Source: Mesodorylaimus sp. YZB2_4 (Eukaryota; Nematoda; Enoplea; Dorylaimida; Dorylaimidae). From it: a stretch of 64,000 nucleotides of DNA. The position numbers and the translations under genes were made by a program. The notes beneath the pieces are model-generated. The model saw only the letters and a program-made list of their open reading frames with translations. It made no database searches and was not told the origin of the DNA. The stretch's first letter is position 1; each line of letters begins with the position of its first letter. Location: NCBI GenBank assembly GCA_030248295.1, contig JASANH010000626.1, positions 1-64,000 of the forward strand. The letters run 5' to 3'. Of this stretch, positions 25,801-37,137 are shown one piece after another.

Positions 25801-28800
25801 CGGACGAGATAAAGGATGGAATTGCGGATTTTGGAGAAATGTATTTGGATGGGCAGGAAATCGAGTTGCCTCAAGTTCGGGGCCGAGGAGAACGTGAACC
25901 TGATTTGTCCAAGTATGAACATTACGGATTGGGGTTCGCTATGGACGGTGTGGAATCGGTGCGCCAATTGGACAGGAGTCGATTTATGATCAAGGTGGTG
26001 CCAGATCCGATTTACGAAAGATTCACCGACGGAAAGAAGGTGCATCGAGGCGACCCACTAATTATCAAGGGCTCAAATTTAAATTTGGCCAGTTCACAAA
26101 GCGATGTCAAAGTGATCATTGGTGATGAACTTTGCAACGTCACCTTGATCGCTATTGATCAGCTCGTATGCCAACCTCCCCTCAGGAAACCATCTAGAAA
26201 TCTGGGCACAGCTGATTCCGGGGTGGACACTTCCCAACCTCTGGTCATCGTCCGAGTTGGAACGTTGGAATTTCCAATTGGGGAGCTGATATACGATTTG
26301 GAATCCGGTCTGGCGGCTTCGAGCGACTCGGCAAATTTGGACATGGCATTGGTTGGTGGTGTGGGTGGTGGATGCGCAGCTCTGTTTGTAGTGGCCATGG
26401 TGGCCGCCGCTGTATGGTGGAGAAAGAAAAGTTGGCAAGCGGAGAAGGAGTACAAACGGATTCAGCTGCAAATGGACACATTGGAATCGAATGTCAGACA
26501 AGAATGCAAACAAGCCTTTGCCGAATTGCAAACGGATATGTCTGATTTGACTGGTGATTTGGTAGCCTTGGGCATCCCTTATCACACCAGACGAAGCTAC
26601 GCGGCTAAGACCTTGTTTAAAGAGGAGCATCAGGAAGCTCTGCGCATGCTCGACTGGCAGTACTGCCACGGTAACGGATACGGCGGTCCTTTGCATCAGT
26701 CGTTGGTACAGTTCGAGCAGCTATTGTGGCACAAGGACTTTGTCGTTCTCATGATCAATGCCTTGGAAGGACAGTCCACTTTCTCATCGCAAGATAAAGT
26801 CTACGTTGCCAGTTTGATGACTGCAGCATTGGCTAAAAATATGTGCTATTTGACGGACTTGGTTCTGGACCTACTGAGCGCCCTGATTGGCAAAGCCACG
26901 CAGAGTAAGTTCCCGCAGCTGATGCTAAGAAGGACGGAATCGGTAGTGGAGAAGATGCTGGCCAATTGGATCGCCCTGTGTATGTACGATTACATGCTGG
27001 AGGCGCCCGGAGGGGCGCTCTTCCTCATGTTCAAGGCAATGAAGCACCAAACCGAGAAAGGACCAGTCGATCAAGTGACAGCGGATGCTCGGTACAGTTT
27101 GTCCGAAGATCGGTTGTTAAAGGAGCAGACCGAATCAGAGCCGATTGTAAGTTGGCAATATGTGATTGTCGAGGAGAAATTCTCAAGTCCAGTCCTTTTC
27201 AGCTATTACGCGTCATCCCTCCTTCGATGGAAAGCAGCGCTGGCGAGACCGTGCTATGCCGCGTTCTTAGCTGTGATACCATCAGCCAGGTGAAGTCGAA
27301 GATTCTGGACGCTTTGTACAGAAATACACCGTTCAGCAGTCGTCCGGCGATCACCGAGATCGATTTGGGTAAGTCGATCTTACGAGAGAAATATACCAAA
27401 TATAAATCCTTGAGTTACTTTCAGAATGGAAGTCCAGTGGGCTGGGCAAACCTGGCATTCAAATGCAAGATGATGATCGTGTCGGAAGTCCGACCAATGC
27501 CACCAAGGAAGGTTGGCGAAGATTGCATACGGTTCAGTATTACGGTTTGCCCAATCACGCGATCGTGGCTGTTTTGCCTAAGCCACGCCCCTCCAACTAC
27601 GCTTATGCCAGTAAGTGGTTATGGGTATGGTTTACTGTAGGCCTGACGGAGAGGGTACTAGCTTGAGAGTAAATACTCATACACAGACCATGGCCAGGAA
27701 AACTATTTTGTGTCCCTTCACCCCCGAGTGGCATGCCTGGGTTCGACGATGTGGTAAAACATGCACACGAACACATGCTTTTAATGCTAACAGCAGCTTT
27801 TCTTTCAGACGGCTCGACACACACGTACATGTCAATCAGCTCATCGACATATCTAATCTCCAATTCCTCATCGCCGAATAGCGCCAGTCCGAATGGCAAC
27901 GGTGCGGCCACCTTACATAATGGTCATACGTATGGTGCGGTACCATCGTCGAATACGTTAGCCAATGGTGGTCGAAAAACCCCACCCGAGACCACTGACC
28001 AACATTACTCTCCTTCACCTAACGGCAGTGGCTCAATTCGATACTGGCACTTGGTCAAACCGGATGACGCCAGCGGATCTGGATTGCGTAATGGATCCAT
28101 TCCCGAGATCTATCTGACACGTCTTCTGGCCACCAAGGGCACCGTTCAACAATTTATCGACGATTTCTTCGCCAGTGCTCTCAAAATAGGTCCATCGTTC
28201 CCCATGGCCATCAAGTACTTGTTCGACTTTTTGGAAATCGAAGCCGAAAGACGCGGTGTGAATGACCCCAGCGTGGTCTACGCCTGGAAGAACAACAGCC
28301 TACCGTTACGGTTCTGGGTCAATATTATCAAGAATCCTGACTTCCTGTTGGACGTGGAAAAGACACCCACCGTCGATGCCTGCTTGTCTGTCATCGCCCA
28401 AACGTTTATGGACTCTTGTTCGGCCGCCGAGCAAAGATTGGGCAAAGATTCGCCTTCGAACAAACTTCTATTCGCCCGGGATCTGCCTCGGTACAGGCAA
28501 ATGTTCGGACGGTTCTATGCCGACGTGCAACGGTTGCCTGAAGTGCATCTGGAAGAACTGAAGGCTCAGATGGCTCAAACGTCCAAAGCTTATGGTCACG
28601 AACTGAATAGTGGAGCGGCTGTGAGAGAGCTGTTGGCTTACGCTGTGCGGTATAAGGAGCAGGTAAGGATTGTGTGAGGCTGACTAGTTTTGGGAGGAGC
28701 GGGTCCCCATCCTGGGTAGCTTGCTAGACCTTCAGGTCGAGCAGGGTAGCACATGAAGTGCGTCGCTCCTTATCTGGAAGCAGAGTAGACCAAACATAAA

Positions 28801-28940
28801 TCCTTTTTCAATCAATAACAGGGTTTTCTTTTTAGATCATGGAGGCTTTAGAAATAAATGCCAACATGGCCGAAGGTCCACAATTGGTCGAGAGATTCGA
28901 GCAAACCTTGTTGGCCATGGGTCGGCATTCTGTCGTTTAA
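19855..28940 (+). CDS. plexin (semaphorin receptor), plexin-B-like
   Basis: Fifteen coding exons, phase-consistent: 19855-21141, 21240-21428, 21959-22108, 22672-22772, 22864-23310, 23368-23500, 23840-24097, 24155-24239, 24298-24635, 24697-24935, 25430-27146, 27203-27368, 27425-27610, 27809-28662, 28836-28940; 2084 residues. Signal peptide ([12 protein letters not shown]...), Sema domain to about residue 540, three PSI domains (first around [15 protein letters not shown]), IPT repeats, TM at about 1382-1406, then the cytoplasmic R-Ras/Rap GAP. Both GAP arginine motifs are present ([13 protein letters not shown] near 1575 and [13 protein letters not shown] near 1930), with the Rho-binding domain between them ([16 protein letters not shown]). 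Plexins bind semaphorins and steer axons and cell migration. Details such as WHLVKP and a C-terminal S-V-V (PDZ class I form) favour plexin B over A. The end of exon 6 is uncertain: its donor at 23501 (gttcgc) is weak and an in-frame alternative exists at 23650. The open frame extends upstream to 19600, but the ATG at 19855 is followed directly by the signal peptide. Confidence 0.93.
22310..22385 (-). repeat. weak tRNA-like fragment in plexin intron 3
   Basis: On the minus strand a B-box-like GGATCAATTCC follows a plausible but poor A-box. It could be a decayed SINE of the type seen at 8557 and 56818. The evidence is thin. Confidence 0.15.
24978..25393. mobile_element. hAT-like non-autonomous element (MITE) in plexin intron 10
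   Basis: The ends are imperfect inverted repeats: TAGCGTTTGTTCGGG on the left and the complement CAGCGTTCGTTCAGG on the right. The adjoining 8-mers (ACATATAG at 24970-24977 and AAGTATAG at 25394-25401) agree at six of eight positions, as an old 8-bp target duplication would. A short TIR with a CAGCG start and an 8-bp duplication are hAT superfamily traits. The interior has GGGATC-rich segments also in inverted order (GGGATCAGGATCGGG near 24990, GGATCGGGG near 25370) and no coding capacity. It accounts for most of this 494-nt intron. Confidence 0.5.
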
Positions 28941-30711
28941 GTTCGCTTTGTTTTCGTTTCTTGTACAGTTTAGTGTAACATGGTTCTATTGAGTTTTTTA
29001 CTGCCCAATGTTGGCTCTATTATTCTACGTGCCTGTAGCGTTCCATGAGAGTTATGTCTACACTAATGAACAGTGGTGTGTGTAGAGGGTACTTGGTGTG
29101 CATGTCATGAGTATGTGGCCAACCATATGATTCGCGTGTTTCTAACATTGTTTCTAGTCACAGCCTTCGAATGCAACTGTGTACCTAGAATGTGGTATAG
29201 CCAGTGTGGATATCACTTATGGAACGCGTATCATTCTTGTGGCGCGCGTGTGATAAGGGAAATGGATTCTAGTAAACTAACGCGTCAGCCCGTCTGCTCT
29301 TTGATACTAAAGTTTAAGGAAGGTGTGGTGCAGGGAACTGGGAGTGAGCTCGAGTAGAGGCACAGCTCATCCTTTTTTTGCTGGTAGAACCAATGTGGTC
29401 AAGATGCCTGAGTTGTGCAGGTGCTCCAAGTAAGCAAACGGAATTGAATCTCGCAATCTATGTACAGTGTATCATGGGAAATGGATGGCCCGCGTCGCGC
29501 GGAAGCAGAAGCTGCGGCTTGAGCAAAAGCTTAAGAAGCCGTTCGCCCTATTTATCATATTGAGCTCCTTATATAAAGAGCGATAAACAGATTTAAGAAT
29601 CCAACCTGGACTTCATAATCCAATCCTTGGACGGGCGGCTGACTTGATTGTGATAACGGTCGCTGGTCCCGCGAAGGCACCACTTTGAATCTAGTACTTT
29701 GCGTAGACGTAGTAATTGGTTGCTGGCATTTTGAAACAGACTGCTCTTGCTTTACGCGCAGGCACCAACCGACCGTCTAGTACCCCAGACCGAAAAATCG
29801 ATAAGAGGCAAGCTTAACCAAGCTAAAAAACAAAAGACTTCAAATCGTAATATGCTATGCTAGAAATCGAGCACTTTCTCAGAAAGCAAAACCGGACCCC
29901 AGGCGGGTATGGTCTACCAGCTGGGCGGGCGAAGGAGAGTCTGAGCCAACGTCTCGCGAGAATATCTGTAGGTTGCATATTTGGTGGCAAGGTGTGGATG
30001 CAAAAATAACCATGGCGATCTTGTAACTGATAGCCACCTCGTCAGCACATATCAAAATGGGCATCTCTAGACTGGCTGCTAGAGAAGCGTGCTACTAATG
30101 TACAGGCTACATAAGACCCTCCTGATTGCCGAGGCAACTGGAATTGGCTCCGACCTCTCTGGAAGGGATAGCTTAAGACAAAACGCTGAAGTAAGTGACC
30201 AGGTCACGCGGGACAATCAGCAAGAATCACACAGGGAAAACTGGTAAAGGGTCACAAGTCATCACGCCGCCCACTTCCCATCACTCCCTTCAGACCAGAA
30301 TGACTTCTGCCTTGGTCGTCGATAAAAGGGCCTTTTTCGTCTCACTCACCTACGCTTGCTTATACTCACGTCAGAGTGGCAGACTGTCGGACAACTTCCG
30401 AATGTCAATGGGATCAATACTCACGGGGTCACCTTGTCCCAGCGACATCAAAATAAGCGGCAAAATCAAGACGCCAGTTTCCTGACCTTGCAAACTAAAA
30501 AATGGGACGAAAGGTCAATGCTTCGCAAACGGACCCTACAGAATTTAGAACTTGAAGTCAGAAGCATACACGGCAATAAGTGCCCAATTTTTCTGACTTG
30601 AGACTCATCCGATAGAACCCTGAAGTTCGAAACGTACTGCAGCATATGGCTTCCGAAAAGACCCCGGTTAAGTCAGCATATGCACAGGTTTAACAACCAC
30701 TGAAGACACCC
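28941..30711. other. intergenic after plexin
   Basis: Plexin 3' UTR and spacer. No frame with protein character and no obvious RNA gene. Plexin and the MATH-BTB gene converge across this interval and the element that follows it. Confidence 0.35.
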
Positions 30712-31367
30712 TTAACCCGTAGTTGGTCGAACTTGCGGACCCGTATTCTGCAGTGCGGGGTCCACACTTCAGAAATCGTTTTTCATCAACATCTCCCGAA
30801 CCGATCAAAATTTCGCGAAATCCCATCGTAGGGTTCTCGGGTGCCATGTCCCGCATGCTTGGGTCAAATTTCATCAAAATTCGTCGAACGATGCCCGAAT
30901 GGCGCCGAAAAAACCTTCCCAGAACTATATTAGCCTCGTTTGTAACGTAAAGTACTGTAGTTGCGTAGAACCGCGAGAACTATCTTCTAGCACAGGTAGC
31001 GTGCAGTAGCTACTTGATGTTACTAACAGTTTGACCCTAGTTGGTCTCACTGTTTGCAGCATCAAGTAGCAACTGTACGATGCCTGTGCTAGAAGATAGT
31101 TCTTCCTTTCGTACGATTCATGTTTCAATTGAAGTTATTATTGTTTTTGGGCACTTTTTTGGGGTTTTCTGGCCGCCGTTTGAGAACCGCTTGATCGATT
31201 TCGATAATTTTTGGTACTAGCATGTCCTACCTATCAACCTATGATACTACCGAACGGTTATGCAAAATAATGGCTGGTTGTCGAGATATGCAGATAAAAC
31301 CGTTTCGCCCTGTGTTATAACATGCGTTGGATCTGTGGACCCAAGAGTTCGACCAACTACGGGTTAA
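30712..31367. mobile_element. piggyBac-like non-autonomous element (MITE) with TTAA target duplication
   Basis: The element (30716-31363, 648 bp) is bounded by TTAA on both sides (30712-30715 and 31364-31367). It has perfect 18-bp terminal inverted repeats, CCCGTAGTTGGTCGAACT on the left and its complement on the right, followed by a further looser match (GGACCC/GGGTCC). TTAA duplication with termini beginning CCC is the signature of the piggyBac superfamily. There is no transposase frame inside, so it would need a transposase in trans. It contains a second palindrome (see 30977-31102). Confidence 0.75.
30977..31102. repeat. long hairpin, 54-bp stem and 18-nt loop, nested in the piggyBac-like element
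   Basis: Left arm 30977-31030 and right arm 31049-31102 are reverse complements at 47 of 54 positions; the outer 20 bp (GAACTATCTTCTAGCACAGG) are perfect. Transcribed from either strand it would fold into a near-perfect hairpin, longer than an ordinary pre-miRNA. It may be a nested insertion, a recombination palindrome, or a hairpin-RNA source. Confidence 0.7.
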
Positions 31368-31624
31368 TAACTACCAGCCACCTACCGAGGCCCCCACCCA
31401 ACTAGAAGTGACTTGCTTCTTGAACTCAATTTTGCTTTCATGAACGAACCGAGCGTACCCAGAGCGCGTCTATTGATTGCTTAATGCACACGGGCACACG
31501 GCAGACAAACCAATAAACAAGTTATAAAAAAAGAACCCGTTAAGAAATTAGCAAAAACAAAACGCAACGAACGTAAAAAAAGCGTTTTATCTTAGTCATC
31601 GATTCAAAATATGCCAACTCTTCT

Positions 31625-32719
31625 TCACGGCTCCACTCGGCGACTCAGGAACAAATTAAATTCTTCTCGCAACCGAGTTCCATCTTGTCCTCCGCCAAAC
31701 ATTTCAGCCAAATTGACCGCGTGAAGAGCGAGATTCTCGTAATTTTCCACCAAAACATCGAAGCATCGCTGTTTCAAATATTTTATGTCGTTGTGCAAAT
31801 CTGAGAAGCGGACTACGACGTAGCACGATTGCACTTCTTCGACAACTCGGTTCCACAAAATCGAAGCGCACGCTCCTTTCAATCTTCCCAAACCGTATTG
31901 CTCAGCCGCGTCAGCTAGTTCGATCAGATCAGCCGTGGTTAAAATATTGACTGCGGCTTGGCCCGTGTACAGGTACTCGACAAATGCATGCAGCGACGCA
32001 CCGGATAATCCTGGAAATTCGTATACATTTTTGTTTCGACCAGGACCGGGAGGATGACGAAACATAGCTTGCAATGCTTCCGATTGATAAGCGATCACTT
32101 TGTGGCAATAAAAAGCGAGGCCGTCTCGTGAAATCAATTCGGCGTTTGAAAATATCGATTTTTCTGAACTGGTAATATCATTGAACAGATCGACCATCCA
32201 CTGCGGAGGAATCGTAGCAGGCAACGGGTTCGGTATATTGTACATGAATACGGATACAGGAATTGCCAATACCAAACGGTATTCCAATGGATCAGAATTT
32301 TCCAATCCATAATTGGCTCGCAGCTGAATCGGGTCCTTGTCGCAGAATTTCGCAACACCCCAACCACTCCCCTGGGTCACTTCGTACGATCCAACTCGAA
32401 GAGCCACCACTGCCTTCGACTGATGCGGTTTGATGGCGGTGATCGTGTATTCCATATCCTTGAACTTGTCTACGGGACCGGATTCGTAATACAGATAGAA
32501 TTGCAATTTCGTGTTTTCGCCTTCCGATCCAGAGGGCGACGGACTGATCTGTGGTCGCCAACACAATGGCACGTTGTTGTACGATGTAATGAAGCTCTTG
32601 GAAATCGGAGCTGCCGATGTGATCTTATCGAATGCCGACCAGGGTATCTTCCAGCGAACCGAGAACGAAATACTGTTCACATTCGAAGGCGGAGTCGAAC
32701 TGGCAGGCTGTGTTGCCAT
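31625..32719 (-). CDS. MATH-BTB domain protein (SPOP-like Cullin-3 adaptor)
   Basis: Single exon, 364 residues from the first in-frame ATG (32719); the open frame runs 22 codons further up without another ATG. An N-terminal MATH/TRAF-type beta-sandwich spans roughly residues 15-155 (FSVRWKIPW; WGVAKFCDKD). A BTB/POZ fold follows at roughly 200-300, with the diagnostic LISRDGLAFYCHKVIAYQS and AFVEYLYTG, then a BACK-like tail. In this family MATH recruits substrates and BTB binds Cullin-3 for ubiquitylation; the substrate here cannot be told. The domain order matches SPOP/MEL-26-type proteins, but the MATH part is divergent. It converges with plexin and diverges from the homeobox gene. Confidence 0.85.
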   Translation of the reverse strand: MATQPASSTPPSNVNSISFSVRWKIPWSAFDKITSAAPISKSFITSYNNVPLCWRPQISPSPSGSEGENTKLQFYLYYESGPVDKFKDMEYTITAIKPHQSKAVVALRVGSYEVTQGSGWGVAKFCDKDPIQLRANYGLENSDPLEYRLVLAIPVSVFMYNIPNPLPATIPPQWMVDLFNDITSSEKSIFSNAELISRDGLAFYCHKVIAYQSEALQAMFRHPPGPGRNKNVYEFPGLSGASLHAFVEYLYTGQAAVNILTTADLIELADAAEQYGLGRLKGACASILWNRVVEEVQSCYVVVRFSDLHNDIKYLKQRCFDVLVENYENLALHAVNLAEMFGGGQDGTRLREEFNLFLSRRVEP

Positions 32720-34254
32720 TTTCGCCGACTTCGTTGAAACACTGGCGTAATTAATAATATACGGATTGGAGGTGGAAGCGAGCAACGAGGTTCACCCGAG
32801 TACGTGGCGACGTAGACTATGAATGGCAGCCCAAGTGAGGGCATCTTATATAGGTACATGACATATGCAAATGATATGTGGCAAACAGGCCTATTATCTT
32901 GGTCAATAACAAAGAAGAAAACCAGAATCTGAAGGACCATAAATTGGCGAGGAGATGACTCGTAAAATCTTTGGTGCATGGCGGATCATTATGCAACGTA
33001 GTGATTTTGAATTCCCGTGCCAATTCCAGTTCACGTTCGAACGGAGGTCACCTGGTGATATTGATAATAATGGAGCTGGATCTCACCAAGGCCTGTTGAT
33101 GGCGGAGCAACTTATTTATCCTGGTTCCCTGATTCGCCCTGTTGCATTGCAATTATGTCAATAATCAGCTAACGCCCTCCTTATTACATGATGGCCTAAT
33201 TTGTTCTCTACTAGAAAATAGCGCCAAAATGCTGTCCCCCACGTGTTTTTAGCTTCACCTCAAGGAAGGAAATTTGAACTTTCACGCGCTCAGCAGTTCT
33301 GATTCCTGCTTCAATGTTTGCAAGCCGTAAGGTATAACTGGCCATGTTGTATGGTGCCATGTCGCAATGCTTCTTGCCTCCTATTATCAACATATGCACT
33401 GAATTCTTGACCACTGCAAATAATTCTTCTGTAAATACTCAAATCACAGGGACGTTCTTATATCAGATAGGCCTTTCAGGTAGACCCGATTAGCATACTG
33501 GAAGAGTCTGGGAAATGACTCAGAGGCCAGTTACTTGATTTGTCTGCGGGTAAGATCTAGGATTGTTGAGACTTCGTCGAGCATTGTTGCGCTCCTAAAG
33601 GATCCTCTGATGTTGACTTTGGTCTTTACTGCGCAATCGGCAGTGGAACTGTTCGCCAGCGTGGACATCTTAGGACCGGGTGGATTTGACCAGCAGCCAA
33701 GCTAGTGTATAATTGCAAAGAGCAGTTGCAGGCACCCAGGAGGGCTGCATACACGCCTGAGGGGTTTGTTGAGGAATCGGAGTCTTGGTGATCGATACCC
33801 TGCAGAATGAGCCTCCTCCAGGCTTGGGCTATAGAAGACCTTGGACCTCTCTCTTGTAAGATCAGCCCGAACGCGCCGTCATATACTGTATGCGAAGAAT
33901 ATCGTACACCATCCTATGCGGACTGCTATATTTGAGGTAACACGATGAATGGTGTTCCTTGCCGTCGAAGGATACTCATGTAAGTGCTCTCATAATGCGA
34001 ATATGGGAGTCCCGCATGAAGTCCCTTGCTGGCGCCTGCCCCGCACCACAGTTCTGCCGAGTCGGTTGGACAGCACGAAGGGTGGCACCCAAAAAGTCGA
34101 ATCGAACGAGCGAAAGCATGGGAGAACCGGTGAGAGCATCCAGGAGCCTGTTTTTAAACTGCCCTAGCTCCTCCCCACTGAGCCAACTGCCATAGCTCCA
34201 TCCCCTGGAATTCTAGGCGCCCTCAAACGGTAAGAGTCACAACATGGGAGTAGT
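32720..34254. other. intergenic upstream of the MATH-BTB gene
   Basis: No recognised gene. It should contain the MATH-BTB promoter at its left end. Frames present are short and without conserved character. Confidence 0.3.
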
Positions 34255-35885
34255 ATAGGCCATGTTATGCCCCGTGTCCACTCCGCCCTTTGTCCTGATC
34301 GATCTGCCCCGATCAGGCAATCACTGACCAACATTTCCACCCACCCATCAACCGATTGACCGCCGACGGTGCCACTGGCGAGAGAATCGCCCTCGAAAGC
34401 GTCCTCTCATCCATCGAACACGGCAAAATCAGCCCACGATCGAGAGGCCGATCGCTGGCTACCATCGTATTTTTCTGACAGGGAATATTGCATTCTCGCC
34501 ACTTCTCACTGGCCTCGCAGCCTGCTTCGTATGGTACAATCACTTTACACTGCCCTCGCTGGCCAAGTGCACTGTTGACACTTTACACTGCCGTGGCAGC
34601 CAGTACATAAGCAGGCTGCTGGCCGTGTCTCGTCATTCCGATTGACTGCTCGTTCACGAATGATGGTCTTGGCTGCACAAATGTGGGTCTCGTTGCCCAC
34701 GCCTGTCAGTCCGTTGCCATCGCCAGTGAGCCAGTTGCCAGCGAATGTGGGTCTTGTTGCCCACGCCGGCTGGTCTCGTTGCAGTCGCCCACGAATGTTG
34801 GTCTCGGCCAACGACAGATGGGTCTGTGTATCGGAATGGCTGCGATGTGACGACCTCCCCGCGGTGCAGCTGGAAACTGGTCTCACGATCAGGCCAACGT
34901 CACACAAGAAAGAAGAACCGACGAAACGGCAATCGGATCGAACGTCGAATACAATGAGCGGGATGAGACCAGGGGTAAGCTGCGTTTTCTCAGCAGACTG
35001 ACTTTCAGCGTCTACTTTCAGGCCGGACTTCCGATGCGAGTGGCACGGCACATGGCTGTACGATCAGTCCAGAGAAGATGGTCTCGTTGGATTGACCTCC
35101 AACGTGCTGGTCGACAATGAAGGACTCGGTGAGGCGAGTTTGGTCTCTTTCGCTCCCTTCGAGCTTCCAACTAATCGAGCTTGCGTTTCAGGTATCAAAT
35201 CTCAAGTTCCCACTCGTTGATGCGTCACGATGAGAGCCCGAGCAGTCAAGCAGCGAATACTGACAAGACCGAATCTACGTGGCCTAACAAAACGATGAAT
35301 CGGGCTCCAACTCTGCCGTCGACCATCGGGCGTCTTGGACGATCGTCGATGTGACATCCAGTGATCTCGATCGTGACATGTGTATGGCTTATCATTTCTT
35401 GCATTGGTCATGGCCGCGTATGAATTGTCTGTTGGGTTCCTAGGAGAAGGGTGGGTCATGGGAGCGACGAGAAGACTATTCCATGCATGTTAGTTTGCGA
35501 AATGGTGTCGATGCCATGACATAGATTACATGCAGTCTCGAGTCACATCATAATAGGGCTTCCAGAATGGGGTGACCAAAGCGTGCCATACCGTGCTTGC
35601 ATGCGTGCGTGCGTCATGCTGAATGAATATGAATGAAACTCAGAACGTCCACAGCCTGTCAAGATGACTCCAGACAAAAAAGTACACTCATGATCAAATC
35701 CGCCTGGCCAAACCTACTTTCGACAAACATCCACAGGGCGATTCTCTCGCTGGGGGGCACCGTCGGCGGTCGATCAATTGGTGGGTGGGTGGAAATGGCG
35801 GTCAGTGATTGGTCGATCGGTACAGATCGATGGCAGATCGATCGAGGAAAAGGGGCGCAGTGAATCCGGGGTATAACAAGGGATA
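34255..35885. mobile_element. 1.6-kb element with long (about 150-bp) terminal inverted repeats
   Basis: The left arm (about 34255-34405) and the complement of the right arm (about 35732-35885) share long blocks: GTTATxCCCCG, GATCGATCTGCC, CAATCACTGACC, ATTTCCACCCACCCA, GACCGCCGACGGTGCC and GCGAGAGAATCGCCC, in the same order. The arms are diverged but clearly homologous over their length, the pattern of a DNA element with long TIRs or a foldback element. The interior has short direct repeats (ATGTGGGTCTCGTTGCCCACG near 34681 and a variant near 34745) and two copies of CACTTTACACTGC. No transposase was recognised. A short plus-strand frame near 35025-35130 (EWHGTWLYDQSREDG) has some protein character and could be a captured exon. 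Confidence 0.6.
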
Positions 35886-37137
35886 ACTGCTATGGGTCTT
35901 GGACAATTTCATCGGACCAGTACAGTAGTTGGAACGAAGACGGATGGTAAGGGTTGACTTGGCGTTCCCATGGGTGGGCGACTTTGTATAAGGGATGACC
36001 CAGGCCAGTGTGGCTCAAAGAGCGACGCCATGGATGAGTGACAGCGAGTATAATCTGCATGTGCCCGTATATTTACTTATACACATTACTCGCGAGTGAC
36101 CCTACACTTTTCTATTCGCCTCCCTACAAGCGATATTGCGTTCTAGCTCGTCCATGACGAAGGGATGAAACTACCAGCGTTGAAGGAAACCTGAAAAAAG
36201 TGCCAGCCAACCGAGCGCGTTTGGAAAGGAGGATCGAAAGAAATCGCTGACCATGGCCCTGTCAGTACGCACCCGTATGGAGTCGCGCGGTGTGAGCCGC
36301 AACTCAAGCGCTTTGTCGCCGATCTTTTATTCATCTGGCTCTTTGTGGTCAAGAATGCGAAGAGTAGGTCGCCTTGCGCGCCTGTGACACGCGAATTCAT
36401 GTACGTACATTGTATTTGGTGTGCATGGTGAATTCGATAGGATCTTCTTGGGAGAGCCCATTCGATATGCCGAATGTATATGGCGAGTTCATACTGTATT
36501 CCCTTTTCAGTCCTTTTCGATCGAAAAGAAATGCCTCTCAAATTTAACAGCAGTACGATTACATTATAGGTTTGTAAGCCAACATGATACGGTAGTTTCC
36601 ATGGGTGCACTTTGACTGAGTGCTAACAAGCGTTATGAAAACCTTACTTCAATTAAGCGTGAGAACAAGAAAACGTGTCCATTTCAATTCATTTCTATTA
36701 ACCTAAGCCCTCTCGAATCGAATCCGGCCCTCCATATTTGACTAAACTCCCATTCGTGCCGTCCACGTTTATGTACCTAATTAACGTCAAAGCGCTTAGG
36801 GGAAAGGGCAAAGGCGCAGTGGCCATGTGAACATGCACAGCTTGTTAACTGATAAGATGTGGCCCATTATGCATCAAGGAGAAAATGTATCGCTTTGTAA
36901 ATACAATACGGATCATTACCGGCCTCAGTCAGGCCAAAACGAGCGTCAGCTATACGAGCATGAGAAGGTGCACAAAGAATTTTCTCATTCGTTCACGTAA
37001 TTGACTATGTCGTCAATTGACGAAGGCAAGGTAAGACACAGGCCGAGGCTAACCTGTGCTTACTTTCCCACGCACCACTTAGATATCGAAATAGACTATT
37101 GGTGAAAACAGCACTAATTACATATAGGCAAAATTAT
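35886..37137. other. intergenic upstream of the homeobox gene
   Basis: No recognised coding sequence. It probably includes the promoter and 5' UTR of the homeobox gene; an acceptor-like TATAG precedes GCAAAATTATATG near 37127, so an upstream exon is possible. Confidence 0.3.

Noticed and set aside
34545..35051. 168-codon minus-strand frame inside the inverted-repeat element
   Set aside because: No transposase or other motif; repetitive segments reflect DNA direct repeats.
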